From a virus, in the IMG/VR virus record IMGVR_UViG_3300035698_007456, positions 1 to 38,854 of that record: a DNA stretch of 38,854 bases; one strand, 5' to 3'. The stretch's first letter is position 1, and each line of letters starts with the position of its first letter. Shown piece by piece: positions 6,780 to 15,185 of this stretch. The notes below the pieces were generated by a model. That model worked only from the letters and a program-made list of their open reading frames with translations, made no database searches and was not told the origin of the DNA. A program made the translations under genes and the position numbers.

Positions 6780-7170
6780 ACAGGACACATATATAGTGAT
6801 CGACGAAGATGGCTCAGTAAAGAAAGTATCCAGAAACTACATACCATCCTCTAAGTTAAAATTCAATCGCAGCAAAGTATTCGGAAGAAATATACATACA
6901 CTGCAACGCACCAAAGGGAAACGTGATGCGGTGTATGTCCCGCTGCGAGTTGTGCGTGTAGCTACAGAGGTGCTTCGTGTGATAGAGGATAGAAAACTGT
7001 CACCGCATGGGTATATAGTATCAGATATAGGGGCACGTCAATTCGTCGCTGACTTAATCGAAAAGATATTCAGGGCATTCGACGATGGGATAATGCTCGA
7101 GTCAGTAGAATCCTTTTTAGAATGGCATGGGTACGATACAGAGGGGGAGTGCGATGAAGATAGCATATAG
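6763..7170 (+). CDS. Hypothetical protein, TTG start
   Basis: A 135-residue protein starting at TTG 6763, which overlaps the previous gene by 17 bases. GGAAGGATAAAGC lies just upstream, giving a usable binding site. It is basic in the first half and acidic in the last 30 residues (EGECDEDSI). No known domain is seen. It overlaps the following P-loop gene by 17 bases, so the three genes form a tightly coupled run. Confidence 0.68.
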   Translation: MNHSSKQDTYIVIDEDGSVKKVSRNYIPSSKLKFNRSKVFGRNIHTLQRTKGKRDAVYVPLRVVRVATEVLRVIEDRKLSPHGYIVSDIGARQFVADLIEKIFRAFDDGIMLESVESFLEWHGYDTEGECDEDSI

Positions 7171-7660
7171 CGGGACGCACGGTACTGGGAAAACGTTCAG
7201 AGTGAAAAAGAAATTCACGGAGTTAAAGAGTGAGAACCCAGGGAAACGTATCATAATGATAAGAGAAGGCGCAAGGGTATGTCCATTCCCGATCAACAAG
7301 GATGCTTCGATAGAGACATACCTATGGCTACTGCAATACCAACTCGCAAGAGAGCTGAAGTATGCTCAGGCACGTAACACAATCACATTATGCGACCGCA
7401 CTATCATGGACGCAGTGGCGTACGCATCGGACAACGATGAGTTCGATAGGCTAGGGATGGGTATGTTTAATATGTTAGCAGAATACATGTTAACATACGA
7501 CAAGATCTATTTTCTAACTACCGCTAACAACCAACACCATGTAGCTGATGGAACACGAGACATGGATCCAGAATACAGGATGCGTGTCGAAGTACGTATG
7601 ACAAAATTTTATGAAGAGTTACACAAAAATGGATTCATTAAACAGATCATCTACCTATAG
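7154..7660 (+). CDS. P-loop ATPase, NadR/thymidylate-kinase-like
   Basis: A 168-residue P-loop NTPase. The Walker A motif GTHGTGKT is at residues 7-14, directly after the first beta strand, as in small nucleoside/nucleotide kinases and the AAA_28/NadR-kinase group. CDRTIMDAVAY matches the DR-type lid and catalytic region of these kinases, and YFLT is a later core strand. The substrate could be a nucleotide, a cofactor or a DNA-end phosphate and cannot be read from sequence. The ATG at 7154 with GAGGGGGAG upstream was preferred to an earlier in-frame start at 7127. It overlaps the previous gene by 17 bases. Confidence 0.8.
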   Translation: MKIAYSGTHGTGKTFRVKKKFTELKSENPGKRIIMIREGARVCPFPINKDASIETYLWLLQYQLARELKYAQARNTITLCDRTIMDAVAYASDNDEFDRLGMGMFNMLAEYMLTYDKIYFLTTANNQHHVADGTRDMDPEYRMRVEVRMTKFYEELHKNGFIKQIIYL

Positions 7661-7670
7661 GAGGTCAGCT

Positions 7671-7871
7671 ATGCCGTCGAAAGTAAACTGGGATGGAATC
7701 CTAAAAAAAGAAAAGCCAACGATTGACGAGTTCTTACTGGACTTGCAGGTGCTTCTGGTGACATACAATGCGAAGTTGATTATGTTCAAGGGAGCCAAAG
7801 AAGCTTCGATGTTTGCAGTTAGTATTTGCGGCAAGGAGTACACTGTAAACGCAGAGCAGTTGAAAGGATAG
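7671..7871 (+). CDS. Hypothetical small protein
   Basis: A 66-residue protein. ATG 7671 follows AGGAGGTCAGCT, a near-ideal ribosome binding site; an upstream in-frame ATG at 7611 lies within the preceding gene and is less likely. The protein has a basic helical start and a beta-rich C-terminal half (SMFAVSICGKEYTVNAEQL). It lies 10 bases after the P-loop gene and 4 before the nuclease gene. No family is recognised. Confidence 0.72.
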   Translation: MPSKVNWDGILKKEKPTIDEFLLDLQVLLVTYNAKLIMFKGAKEASMFAVSICGKEYTVNAEQLKG

Positions 7872-7875
7872 TACA

Positions 7876-8772
7876 ATGCATTGGAAACCAGACAACGACT
7901 ACCATTACTCGATGCTTGACTCTTACCTGCGATGCCCCATGCAGTTCAAGAAACAATACATAGACAAGGTTCCGCGTCGGTTCAAGTCTATCGCAATGTC
8001 AAGAGGTACTACAGTACACGAGGTTGCGAGAGTATTGCACGAAGAGAAAGCATGGAATCATTCCTTGGATGTACTGAAAGTCCAATGGGATCTGCATATG
8101 ATAGAGACAGACGATGAGAAATATTCCAGCTCTGACTTAGCGAAGTACGACAAGGTGCAGATAGAGACAGAGCACATGGTAAGGAACTACGCTATAAGAG
8201 AGAAGAAGGCAGACGTTCCTTTCTGCGAGGTGAAGTTCAGGGTTAAGATAGGAAAGTATTGGTTCCAAGGAACAATCGATCAGGTACGATATATCGATAA
8301 ACAATTCGTGCTGATCGACCTGAAGACAAACGCAGCTGCGCCTGACCCATTCTATCTACAGCATCTCGCATTGCAATTTAGAATATATCTGTACGCCATG
8401 CTGCACGGCACCTTACTATGTAACGGTACAGAGATACATCTCGAGATGGACGATAAGAAGCTGCTCGCATACTGGTATCACCTTAGATACCTAATCCCGT
8501 ATCAGAAAAAAACAAAGGCAAAGGGTGTACAATATCTCAAGGGAGATTTACGAGGCGATCCAATGCTGCCGATAGAACAATCGGGAGCCCAGCTCGACAG
8601 GTTGGTCGATGAGGTGAAAAATATTATATGGCCTATGCGAATGGGATGCTTCTATAAGAGGCCGCAATCTACTGGGTCATGCGTAGGATTCTGCGGATAT
8701 ATTAAGGCCTGCGCTGGAGAAGAAGATTACTACGGTGGCGAGGTTGGATCGGAAGAGATACTGTTACCATGA
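7876..8772 (+). CDS. PD-(D/E)XK nuclease, RecB/Cas4-like, with probable Fe-S cluster
   Basis: A 298-residue nuclease of the RecB/Cas4/AddB group. It has the opening YHYSMLDSYLRCPMQF, H48 in TVHEV, the core motif GTIDQV...VLIDLKT (D135, D148, K150) and a QxxxY-like helix (LQHLALQFRIYLY). C20 and three C-terminal Cys residues (C269, C273, C279 in CVGFCGYIKAC) have the one-plus-three layout that binds a 4Fe-4S cluster in Cas4 and AddB. It probably acts as a single-strand or end-processing DNA exonuclease in recombination or replication, alongside the SNF2-like helicase upstream. The next gene overlaps in an ATGA junction. Confidence 0.92.
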   Translation: MHWKPDNDYHYSMLDSYLRCPMQFKKQYIDKVPRRFKSIAMSRGTTVHEVARVLHEEKAWNHSLDVLKVQWDLHMIETDDEKYSSSDLAKYDKVQIETEHMVRNYAIREKKADVPFCEVKFRVKIGKYWFQGTIDQVRYIDKQFVLIDLKTNAAAPDPFYLQHLALQFRIYLYAMLHGTLLCNGTEIHLEMDDKKLLAYWYHLRYLIPYQKKTKAKGVQYLKGDLRGDPMLPIEQSGAQLDRLVDEVKNIIWPMRMGCFYKRPQSTGSCVGFCGYIKACAGEEDYYGGEVGSEEILLP

Positions 8773-9053
8773 GCGAAGACAACACACTACCGATAGCAAT
8801 AGTGACACACGTCAACATACTGGTGGCTTGTATATGCTGCCACTGCAAAGAAAGGACATATCTTCAGTGCAAAATAGAACACAAAGAATTAACGGCGGGG
8901 AAGGAGGTTGCTTTTTACGCTTCATGTGGAACATGTGAAGGAGACTTATTCTGCGTGATTGAGTTTGCCCAGGAGATTGAGATGGGGAGCAAGATAGTAG
9001 TAAGCGCAGCTGGTGACGAGGAAGTCGACAGCGAAGTTCTGATTCTTACTTAG
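8769..9053 (+). CDS. Zinc-ribbon-like small protein
   Basis: A 94-residue protein starting in an ATGA overlap with the nuclease gene. CICCHC near residues 21-26 and CGTC (about 53-56) make a likely four-Cys zinc ribbon, followed by beta-rich sequence and an acidic tail. Function is unknown; small zinc ribbons in phage replication blocks often bind nucleic acid or a protein partner. Confidence 0.75.
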   Translation: MSEDNTLPIAIVTHVNILVACICCHCKERTYLQCKIEHKELTAGKEVAFYASCGTCEGDLFCVIEFAQEIEMGSKIVVSAAGDEEVDSEVLILT

Positions 9054-9067
9054 ACAAGGAGACAAAG

Positions 9068-9880
9068 ATGGCGAAGAAAAAAGATGATGCAGCACCAGAG
9101 GAAGTCATGCCAGCAGTGCAAGATGGAGACACTGCAGTAGGAGGGGTCGCGCCGAAATCAGGCAATGTATTCGGAGACGGAACAGCTGATCGGCTTATCG
9201 GTACAGAGATCAGCCGATACAAAATCGAATACTGCGCGACGGCGAAGACAAAGGATTTAACAGCAGGACACTTCTCACTGCTTGGGGATCCAGACGGATT
9301 TCAGCAAGAAGGATTCAGGTGCTCTATCATAGACCTGAGATTCGGTAGTGTAATGTTCGAAGAACCTTTTGATCCAGACAACCCCCCAGATATGCCACTG
9401 TGTAAGTCGTCTGATGGGTTCATGTGCGACGCACCGACAGACGGTTGGAACCCAACACACATGGGGCAGGTATGCAGGAAGCGTGTCAATGGGCGCATCG
9501 TAGCCGTATGTCAAGACGCTGAATGGCCGAAGGCAGGTGGCGCGCCGAGATGCGCAGAGACACATCAAGGATTGTTCTGGGATTGGAAGATGCAGGAACC
9601 GTTTATCTTCACATTCAAACGCACAAGTATCAAGGCGTTGAAGAACCTGAAGAAAACAATCGAACGCAACAGAGCATGGCAACATAACGACCTGAGTTAT
9701 TCGTTGTGCATGAGATTCACAATGAAGGCAGCGGCGGTAGCCAGGTACTATATGCCAACGTTCTCTGACTTCGAGCAACTCTCTGAAGACGAGTCGATTG
9801 AAATGATGCAGGAATTGCTGCTGCTCAAGGAGAAATTCGCAGCGATGGATGTATCTGAGGGAGTCGTAAGAGAAAACTAA
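9068..9880 (+). CDS. Conserved-type phage protein, possible ssDNA-binding protein
   Basis: A 270-residue protein with a strong AAGGAG site. The first 35 residues are low-complexity and charged (MAKKKDDAAPEE). The middle is beta-rich with Cys residues spread over 110-185 (LCKSS, FMCDAP, QVCRKR, AVCQDA, PRCAET). The C-terminal third is helical. Position between a recombination nuclease and the primase, absence of enzyme motifs and an abundant-protein-like layout would suit a single-stranded DNA-binding protein, but I see no decisive OB-fold signature or acidic C-terminal tip. The functional guess is weak; the gene itself is clear. A terminator follows at 9895. Confidence 0.72.
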   Translation: MAKKKDDAAPEEVMPAVQDGDTAVGGVAPKSGNVFGDGTADRLIGTEISRYKIEYCATAKTKDLTAGHFSLLGDPDGFQQEGFRCSIIDLRFGSVMFEEPFDPDNPPDMPLCKSSDGFMCDAPTDGWNPTHMGQVCRKRVNGRIVAVCQDAEWPKAGGAPRCAETHQGLFWDWKMQEPFIFTFKRTSIKALKNLKKTIERNRAWQHNDLSYSLCMRFTMKAAAVARYYMPTFSDFEQLSEDESIEMMQELLLLKEKFAAMDVSEGVVREN

Positions 9881-9894
9881 AACGGTTCAACACT

Positions 9895-9975
9895 AGGAGC
9901 ACGGAGACGTACAACGGCACTGCCCTCCAAAACACTTCCAGAGGCAGGTTGCCTACAGACTCCGTGCTCCTTTTT
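9895..9975 (+). terminator. Terminator or attenuator before primase gene
   Basis: A perfect 12-bp stem, AGGAGCACGGAG (9895-9906) with CTCCGTGCTCCT (9960-9971), is followed by TTTTT. The 53-base loop holds a smaller hairpin (CTGCC...GGCAG). It lies between the unknown DNA-metabolism gene and the primase gene on the same strand, so it may stop or attenuate transcription. No clear promoter is seen in the 27 bases before the primase start. Confidence 0.8.
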
Positions 9976-10002
9976 CTCTCAAAAAGACAGGGTGTGGAAC
10001 AG

Positions 10003-13000
10003 ATGAAAATAAAACAAGACATTGAATTATATATGTCCCTTTTCCGTGGGAGGGCTGATGTATATCCGTATTACTGGGAAGGTAAGAATAAAAGAAAAGG
10101 ATACTCGCCAAGATGTAGAAATAGAGGGGTCAAGAAAATATGCACTCCTCCGTGTAAGACATGTTCGTACGCTGAGTACGAACCAATAACGATGAGTACG
10201 ATACAGAAGCATCTTGACGGAGCTCAACATATAGGTGTGTACCCTCTACTGGAAGATGGGTCATGTTACTTCACAGCGATAGATTTCGACGACCACGACG
10301 CAAAGTCTGAGAACATATACGCAGAAGCAGAGAAGCTTGCAAAGGTACTACAGAATGAAGGTATGACGAATTACATAGAGTGCAGTAAGTCAGGCAGCGG
10401 GTATCATATCTGGATGTTCTTTGAGGAAGCCACCCCAGCGTGGAAGCCACGTAATATAATACGGTATCTGCTTGCGAAATTCGGTCTTGGAGATAAGACA
10501 ACATCAGGGTTTGACAGGATATTCCCAACGCAACAGAAAGCGAAGTCGCTAGGAAATCTTATCGCATTACCTCTCAATAAGAAGTACATGGGCCAGCCAA
10601 AAGAAGGCACATCATTCGTCGACGAGGAAGGCATTCCATTGGTAGAGGCAGCGCAGTGGGATCTCTTGATAGAGATGGACTCAGAGCGCATAACCACTGA
10701 GAAGCTTGACGAATTGATAGCGAAGTACAACATAAAAGAATTCGCAGGACACGTCGCACCGCCCGGCACCATCATTCCTGGATACCAAGAGACGCGATCC
10801 ACTAAGCTGTACCAAGGTGTGGAGAAACTGGAAGAAAGATGCGACTTCATTAAGTATTGTTGGGAGAATAGAACAAATTTAAGCGAACCCCTTTGGAAAG
10901 ACATGATAAGCAACATGTGTCGCTTCGAGGGCGGCAGGGAGATGATACATAGGTTCTCTCAGGAGTACAAAGACTACGACTTCACAGCAACAGAGGAAAA
11001 GATAGATCATTTATTCGAAAGCAGCGGCCCAATACACTGCGAGACAATAAAAGATGACGGATTCGAATGCGAGAAGGATTGCACGTGCAAGTACCCAGCT
11101 GGTGTAGCATTTATACAGGACAGGAAGGACGTGGAGAGTATCATCGACGCGTTTCCTGTACCAAAGGATGTAACCAGTGTGAACTTAAAGAAGCTCACCG
11201 AGGTACTTACTGAAGTGTCGAAGATGCCTCCAATCACACAGGATATGTACCTTACCAAGGTGTTCGAGAAGCTGGAAGGTACAGGTATAACGAAGAAAGC
11301 GTTAAGGGAGCAGGTTAAGACGTGTGTAAGGGAGGAGAAGAACGAGACTCGGCGCGGAAAGATGGTGAAGGCAGGGCACAACTATATAGTACCGCTCGAG
11401 GGTAGAGACGAGATAGTATCATCGTTCATTGTTGACTGCAAAGAGATAGTCGAGATGGAAGACTCTGAAGAAATCCTTATATGTGATTTATTGACAGACA
11501 AACCAGCAAAAATCGCTAACGTTACATTTCAAAGAGATGCGTGGAACAATGTATCGAATTTCAAGAAGAGCTTGACCTCTGTGGACCTGCAATGGATGGG
11601 TAATGACAACAATGTCACATATTTACTGCATCTTATCAACACGCAAGAGACAGCGCCAGTAAGAGGTAGAGGAACAGCGGTATATGGGTTCCATGACAAC
11701 GTATTCATCGGGCCGACTGTCTCTATAGGTAGGGAGGGCGTAGTAGAGAGCCCAGGCATACGATTCGTAGACAAATGGAAATTTGACTTCGCAAGAAGGT
11801 TAATGATAGAGCCAAACGATGATAAGATAAGAGATGTACTGAAAATAGTACAAGAAAACATATTGAACGTGAACACGTTGGATACAGTGCTTCCGATCTT
11901 ATCTTGGTTCTTCGCCGCTCCGTTTAGAACGACTATAATGGAGAAAACACAGGAAGGATTCCCTTTTCTATGCGTATGGGGCACACAAGGCAGTGGCAAG
12001 ACGAGCATAATAAGCAACGTGTTCTGGCCGATGCTTGGTATCAAGGAAAGGATGCCATATACCTGCACAGGCACCAAATTCACGCTGCTTAGGACAATGG
12101 GAATAACAAATGCCATACCAGTGTTCCTCGATGAATACAAGCCACAAGAAATGCAACGTGACCTTGCTAATAACCTACATAATAAGCTGAGATCGAACTA
12201 TATGGGTGAGGTAGAGATGAAGGGCAGGGCTTCGTTAGACAGCGTTCAATTCAAGTCGACATCTCCGCTGGTATTAGCTGGAGAAGCATTGCCATCGGAA
12301 GTAATGGACGCATTCTCAGAGAGAATGATAACTGCCAACCCATCTAAGGAAGAAATACATAACACAGTAGCAAAGAAAGCGTTCGGAATACTAAGCAAGA
12401 CACCGTTATATATAATGGCGTTTTATTACTACAAATATGTGTTGAATTGCCCATTCGATATGCTATGGGAAGAGGCGAGAGCTCACTACGTAGCGGTGAT
12501 GGGTGAGTATGCATTGCCGAACAGAATAGAGCACAATTATATAGTAGCAACCTTCGGCGCGCTGTCATTTCAGCACTTCATGGAACAACTCGGGTTTCCA
12601 GTAGAGATACCATCATTCATACCACTGTATGAAGGGATAGAGAGAGACTTGCTAGGCAAGGAGATGCGTGCTCGCACAGCAGCTGACAAATTCATCGACG
12701 CGTTCGCAAATATGGCCTCGATAGGCATACTTGAGGCAAATAAACACTATGCAGTCATAAGAATGGATGGCAACCTTATGGTAGGGTTGAACTTCAAGGC
12801 ATGCTACTTCGAATTCTCATCTTATATGAACAAAACAGGAACAGGCTTCGAGGTTCCGTCGATGATGAACATAAGACGGTCGTTCGAGGAAGTGAAAGTC
12901 AAAACGGGAGGAGAAGGATATGTACATCACACAAGTATGAAACTAAAAATCAAAGGAAGAGTGACAAGTTGTGTTGTGATTGATTGGGATGCGGCGGAGA

Positions 13001-13092
13001 AGATGCTTAACGTGCCGGGGATGCCGGACGATAGATCTAACACGTATTACGAAGAGAATGGATCACAATACACTACTGAAGTAGAGGGATAA
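10003..13092 (+). CDS. TOTE-type archaeo-eukaryotic primase fused to AAA+/SF3-like helicase
   Basis: A 1029-residue primase-helicase. Residues 21-54 begin YPYYWEGK and carry four Cys (C38, C47, C51, C54), probably a zinc site. The primase core shows FTAIDFDD (D94, D96 bind metal), SGSGYHIW (130-137) and FDRIFPTQ (D171), the pattern of TOTE/AEP primases. The middle has further Cys residues in CEKDCTCKYP. The C-terminal helicase has Walker A GTQGSGKT (660-667), Walker B VFLDEY (D710, E711) and a later arginine-containing segment (AFSERMI). Such fusions prime and unwind phage DNA. ATG 10003 was chosen over a TTG at 9949 because the latter lies inside the terminator hairpin. In TOTE conflict systems the primase is joined to transposon-related domains; none is present here. 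Confidence 0.93.
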   Translation: MKIKQDIELYMSLFRGRADVYPYYWEGKNKRKGYSPRCRNRGVKKICTPPCKTCSYAEYEPITMSTIQKHLDGAQHIGVYPLLEDGSCYFTAIDFDDHDAKSENIYAEAEKLAKVLQNEGMTNYIECSKSGSGYHIWMFFEEATPAWKPRNIIRYLLAKFGLGDKTTSGFDRIFPTQQKAKSLGNLIALPLNKKYMGQPKEGTSFVDEEGIPLVEAAQWDLLIEMDSERITTEKLDELIAKYNIKEFAGHVAPPGTIIPGYQETRSTKLYQGVEKLEERCDFIKYCWENRTNLSEPLWKDMISNMCRFEGGREMIHRFSQEYKDYDFTATEEKIDHLFESSGPIHCETIKDDGFECEKDCTCKYPAGVAFIQDRKDVESIIDAFPVPKDVTSVNLKKLTEVLTEVSKMPPITQDMYLTKVFEKLEGTGITKKALREQVKTCVREEKNETRRGKMVKAGHNYIVPLEGRDEIVSSFIVDCKEIVEMEDSEEILICDLLTDKPAKIANVTFQRDAWNNVSNFKKSLTSVDLQWMGNDNNVTYLLHLINTQETAPVRGRGTAVYGFHDNVFIGPTVSIGREGVVESPGIRFVDKWKFDFARRLMIEPNDDKIRDVLKIVQENILNVNTLDTVLPILSWFFAAPFRTTIMEKTQEGFPFLCVWGTQGSGKTSIISNVFWPMLGIKERMPYTCTGTKFTLLRTMGITNAIPVFLDEYKPQEMQRDLANNLHNKLRSNYMGEVEMKGRASLDSVQFKSTSPLVLAGEALPSEVMDAFSERMITANPSKEEIHNTVAKKAFGILSKTPLYIMAFYYYKYVLNCPFDMLWEEARAHYVAVMGEYALPNRIEHNYIVATFGALSFQHFMEQLGFPVEIPSFIPLYEGIERDLLGKEMRARTAADKFIDAFANMASIGILEANKHYAVIRMDGNLMVGLNFKACYFEFSSYMNKTGTGFEVPSMMNIRRSFEEVKVKTGGEGYVHHTSMKLKIKGRVTSCVVIDWDAAEKMLNVPGMPDDRSNTYYEENGSQYTTEVEG

Positions 13093-13096
13093 TAAA

Positions 13097-13432
13097 ATGA
13101 CTATACCAACCGGATTCAAATTCAAAACAGTCGCAAGTATCGTCAACGAAATCATCAGAAATCTAGGCGAATGGGCTGAGATGGACTTCTTGGAGATACA
13201 TCCACTAAATAGTATACTGTGTTTGAGATGCTCAGTATGCGACGAAGCAGTACCACTCACAGAAGTGGAGATGATGTGTGTTTCAATGGAAGATTTAGGC
13301 GTAGTGGAGCACCCTACTACCGTCGGCCTGAACGGAGTCAGAGTCGCAGAGAACACAATCATTATGTGCAAGGAATGCATGAAACTGGAGAAGAATGGCG
13401 ACGATTGGACTGATGTAGAGGAGGTGGAATGA
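13097..13432 (+). CDS. Small zinc-binding protein, unknown function
   Basis: A 111-residue protein four bases after the primase-helicase stop. CLRCSVC (about 42-48) and CKEC (about 90-93) form a probable zinc ribbon with a 40-residue insertion, and the C-terminal end is acidic (DDWTDVEEVE). A GAGGG site precedes the start. The ATGA overlap with the next gene suggests co-translation. It is the third Cys-rich small protein in this operon. Confidence 0.75.
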   Translation: MTIPTGFKFKTVASIVNEIIRNLGEWAEMDFLEIHPLNSILCLRCSVCDEAVPLTEVEMMCVSMEDLGVVEHPTTVGLNGVRVAENTIIMCKECMKLEKNGDDWTDVEEVE

Positions 13433-14556
13433 GCACACCAATACCAGATAGGTTGCCGAACGAGACTTTCGTACGACATTGCGCAGGTATACCATATCAG
13501 CCGTGGGATTCAGCTTATAGCGTATTAGGGGAATATTACAGAGCTATATTAGATAGGGGTAAATCGAATGGGTTACGAGTAAATCCTGATATAATAAAAA
13601 CGCTAAAGAAGCCACAGGATTACGGAAGCCATGCGCTTAGAATGATGGAAGAGATGTCTGGCGGAGCAATACTTATTGACGACGACAGGGTCGATGGCAA
13701 TGATCTAATGAGAGCAATTCAAACTATAACACTGGATTCTGGCATATACAAAAGCGAAGTCGACTATCATATGGCAATGACAGAGATGGTAAACTGCTAC
13801 AATCACTGGAAATGTGGATGGAAAACGTATGTAGTGGAAAGGGATTTAGCTATAATATTAGACGATATGAGGCTATCATCCAACCCACTAGACATCTATA
13901 TACCATTTCACACAATAAATATCATACCGCCTAGGAAAACAATATTTCTACCGGGTGGTAACGAGCCTGTTGTAAGCATACAAGTGTCATATCACAAAAG
14001 ATACAATGAGTCAACTCGTAGAATGGCCATGATATTATACGGAGAGAAGGCAGATGGATATTGGCCTAACGTATGGGGTACGATCCAAGACCCAAAAGCT
14101 TTTAGCAGACCACTATGCACTGATAATGATATTGATATACTTGTAAACTCAGGCGGCGCAGATAAAGCTAGAGACGAGATAATATCATTCATGCGTGACA
14201 GGTTTTTATGGGTTATTAAACTGTTGCTATACACAACATCTCAGAATTCAGATGTGAAAGATGACACTCTTTACAAGAAAAGAAAAGTATCGAAAAAGGT
14301 TAGGGAAGCATTGTCTAAAACAAGTAAGCCTACGAAATATGTGGTAGGAAGCACGATAACACTACCAAGAATCACATCTGCCAAGCCAGTATACAATGGA
14401 TCGAAATGGAAACTGGATCACAAGGTGTATGTATCCGCTCATTTCAGGAGACAGCATACAAAGAAAGGTATTGTTGTTAAATTTATCGATGCGTATTACA
14501 AGGGGCCAAAAGACGGAGCGAAATCAGTTACTAAATTCATAGCACGGCTAAAGTAG
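13429..14556 (+). CDS. Hypothetical protein with RNA/DNA-binding-like basic C-terminus
   Basis: A 375-residue protein starting at an ATGA overlap with AGGAGGTGG upstream. Residues 1-270 give no recognisable motif. Residues 270-300 are strongly basic (KKRKVSKKVREALSK). The end, HKVYVSAHFRRQHTKK...FIDAYYKGP, resembles a C-terminal motif (roughly GHFRxQ...I.PYxxGP) that I recall in other uncharacterised phage and mobile-element proteins. Function is unknown. It is the last gene of the plus-strand replication block and ends at the convergent hairpin at 14562. Confidence 0.75.
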   Translation: MSTPIPDRLPNETFVRHCAGIPYQPWDSAYSVLGEYYRAILDRGKSNGLRVNPDIIKTLKKPQDYGSHALRMMEEMSGGAILIDDDRVDGNDLMRAIQTITLDSGIYKSEVDYHMAMTEMVNCYNHWKCGWKTYVVERDLAIILDDMRLSSNPLDIYIPFHTINIIPPRKTIFLPGGNEPVVSIQVSYHKRYNESTRRMAMILYGEKADGYWPNVWGTIQDPKAFSRPLCTDNDIDILVNSGGADKARDEIISFMRDRFLWVIKLLLYTTSQNSDVKDDTLYKKRKVSKKVREALSKTSKPTKYVVGSTITLPRITSAKPVYNGSKWKLDHKVYVSAHFRRQHTKKGIVVKFIDAYYKGPKDGAKSVTKFIARLK

Positions 14557-14561
14557 TTGAC

Positions 14562-14591
14562 GGGCGGGGACAAATAGCAGCGCCCCCGCCC
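14562..14591. terminator. Convergent hairpin between opposing operons
   Basis: GGGCGGGG (14562-14569) pairs with CCCCGCCC (14584-14591). It sits in the 44-base gap between the last plus-strand gene and the last minus-strand gene, where a bidirectional terminator is expected. Neither side has a clear T run, so the termination call rests on stem strength and position. Confidence 0.65.
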
Positions 14592-14600
14592 TTAATGCTG

Positions 14601-15185
14601 TTAAGTAGACGTTCCGTTCTCTTTGGTTATTCTTTCGTGTACATCACCGATCTTCCTGCGTGTTTCAACGCTGCTACGCCACCTTGAAGCCCAATATGTA
14701 CCGCCGCAACCAGTTACCAAGACCAGCAGACTCTTGAGCCAGTCAATTCCTCGGTCAGGTGCCGCCACTTTCATGTCTTTCCCAGCTTTTCTATCCTCAT
14801 TGAGCAATTTTGCCTGATTAGCTGTTGATTTAAGTATCTCTTTAATCAAGGCAATCGTTACTTCCTCGCCGCTCAACTTTCCATCCTTGTTTTTATCGTT
14901 TAATCTCTCCCATTCCTCTTTCGTGATGTATTCATCGGGCTTTCGGCCTGCATTCAGCGCGACCTCGAACGATTCCTTCGTATTGTCGACAATTTTATCG
15001 ACGAAATCAAGTGGAATCTTCCCGCTAAGTCCGTCGACTTTTTTATCGAGCTTTTTGATTCCTTCGCCCAGCTTTTCGAGCGCCTTGTCGACAACAAAAT
15101 CTGTTGCTTTGCGCTCGAAATAGCTACACCCACTAGCAATCGATATTACCGCCAGCATCAGCACGCTTACACACATCTTCCTCAT
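14601..15185 (-). CDS. Lipoprotein with C-terminal membrane helix, candidate unimolecular spanin
   Basis: A 194-residue protein. The N-terminus is a lipoprotein signal (hydrophobic residues 5-18, then ASGC with Cys20 as lipidation site). Residues 25-75 are helical. A canonical EF-hand loop, DKNKDGKLSGEE, is at 97-108. A hydrophobic segment at about 148-166 (DWLKSLLVLVTGCGGTYWA) could cross the inner membrane, followed by a basic tail. An outer-membrane lipid anchor plus a C-terminal inner-membrane helix is the layout of u-spanins such as T1 gp11, which fuse inner and outer membranes at lysis. The EF-hand is unusual for that class. It is the last gene of the virion operon. Alternatives are a superinfection lipoprotein or a structural protein. 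The lipobox and helix are seen; the spanin role is inferred. Confidence 0.6.
   Translation of the reverse strand: MRKMCVSVLMLAVISIASGCSYFERKATDFVVDKALEKLGEGIKKLDKKVDGLSGKIPLDFVDKIVDNTKESFEVALNAGRKPDEYITKEEWERLNDKNKDGKLSGEEVTIALIKEILKSTANQAKLLNEDRKAGKDMKVAAPDRGIDWLKSLLVLVTGCGGTYWASRWRSSVETRRKIGDVHERITKENGTST

Noticed and set aside
11529-12140. Minus-strand 203-residue frame inside the primase-helicase gene
   Set aside because: It is antisense to the Walker A/B region of a clear enzyme and Ser/Leu-rich in the way of shadow frames.
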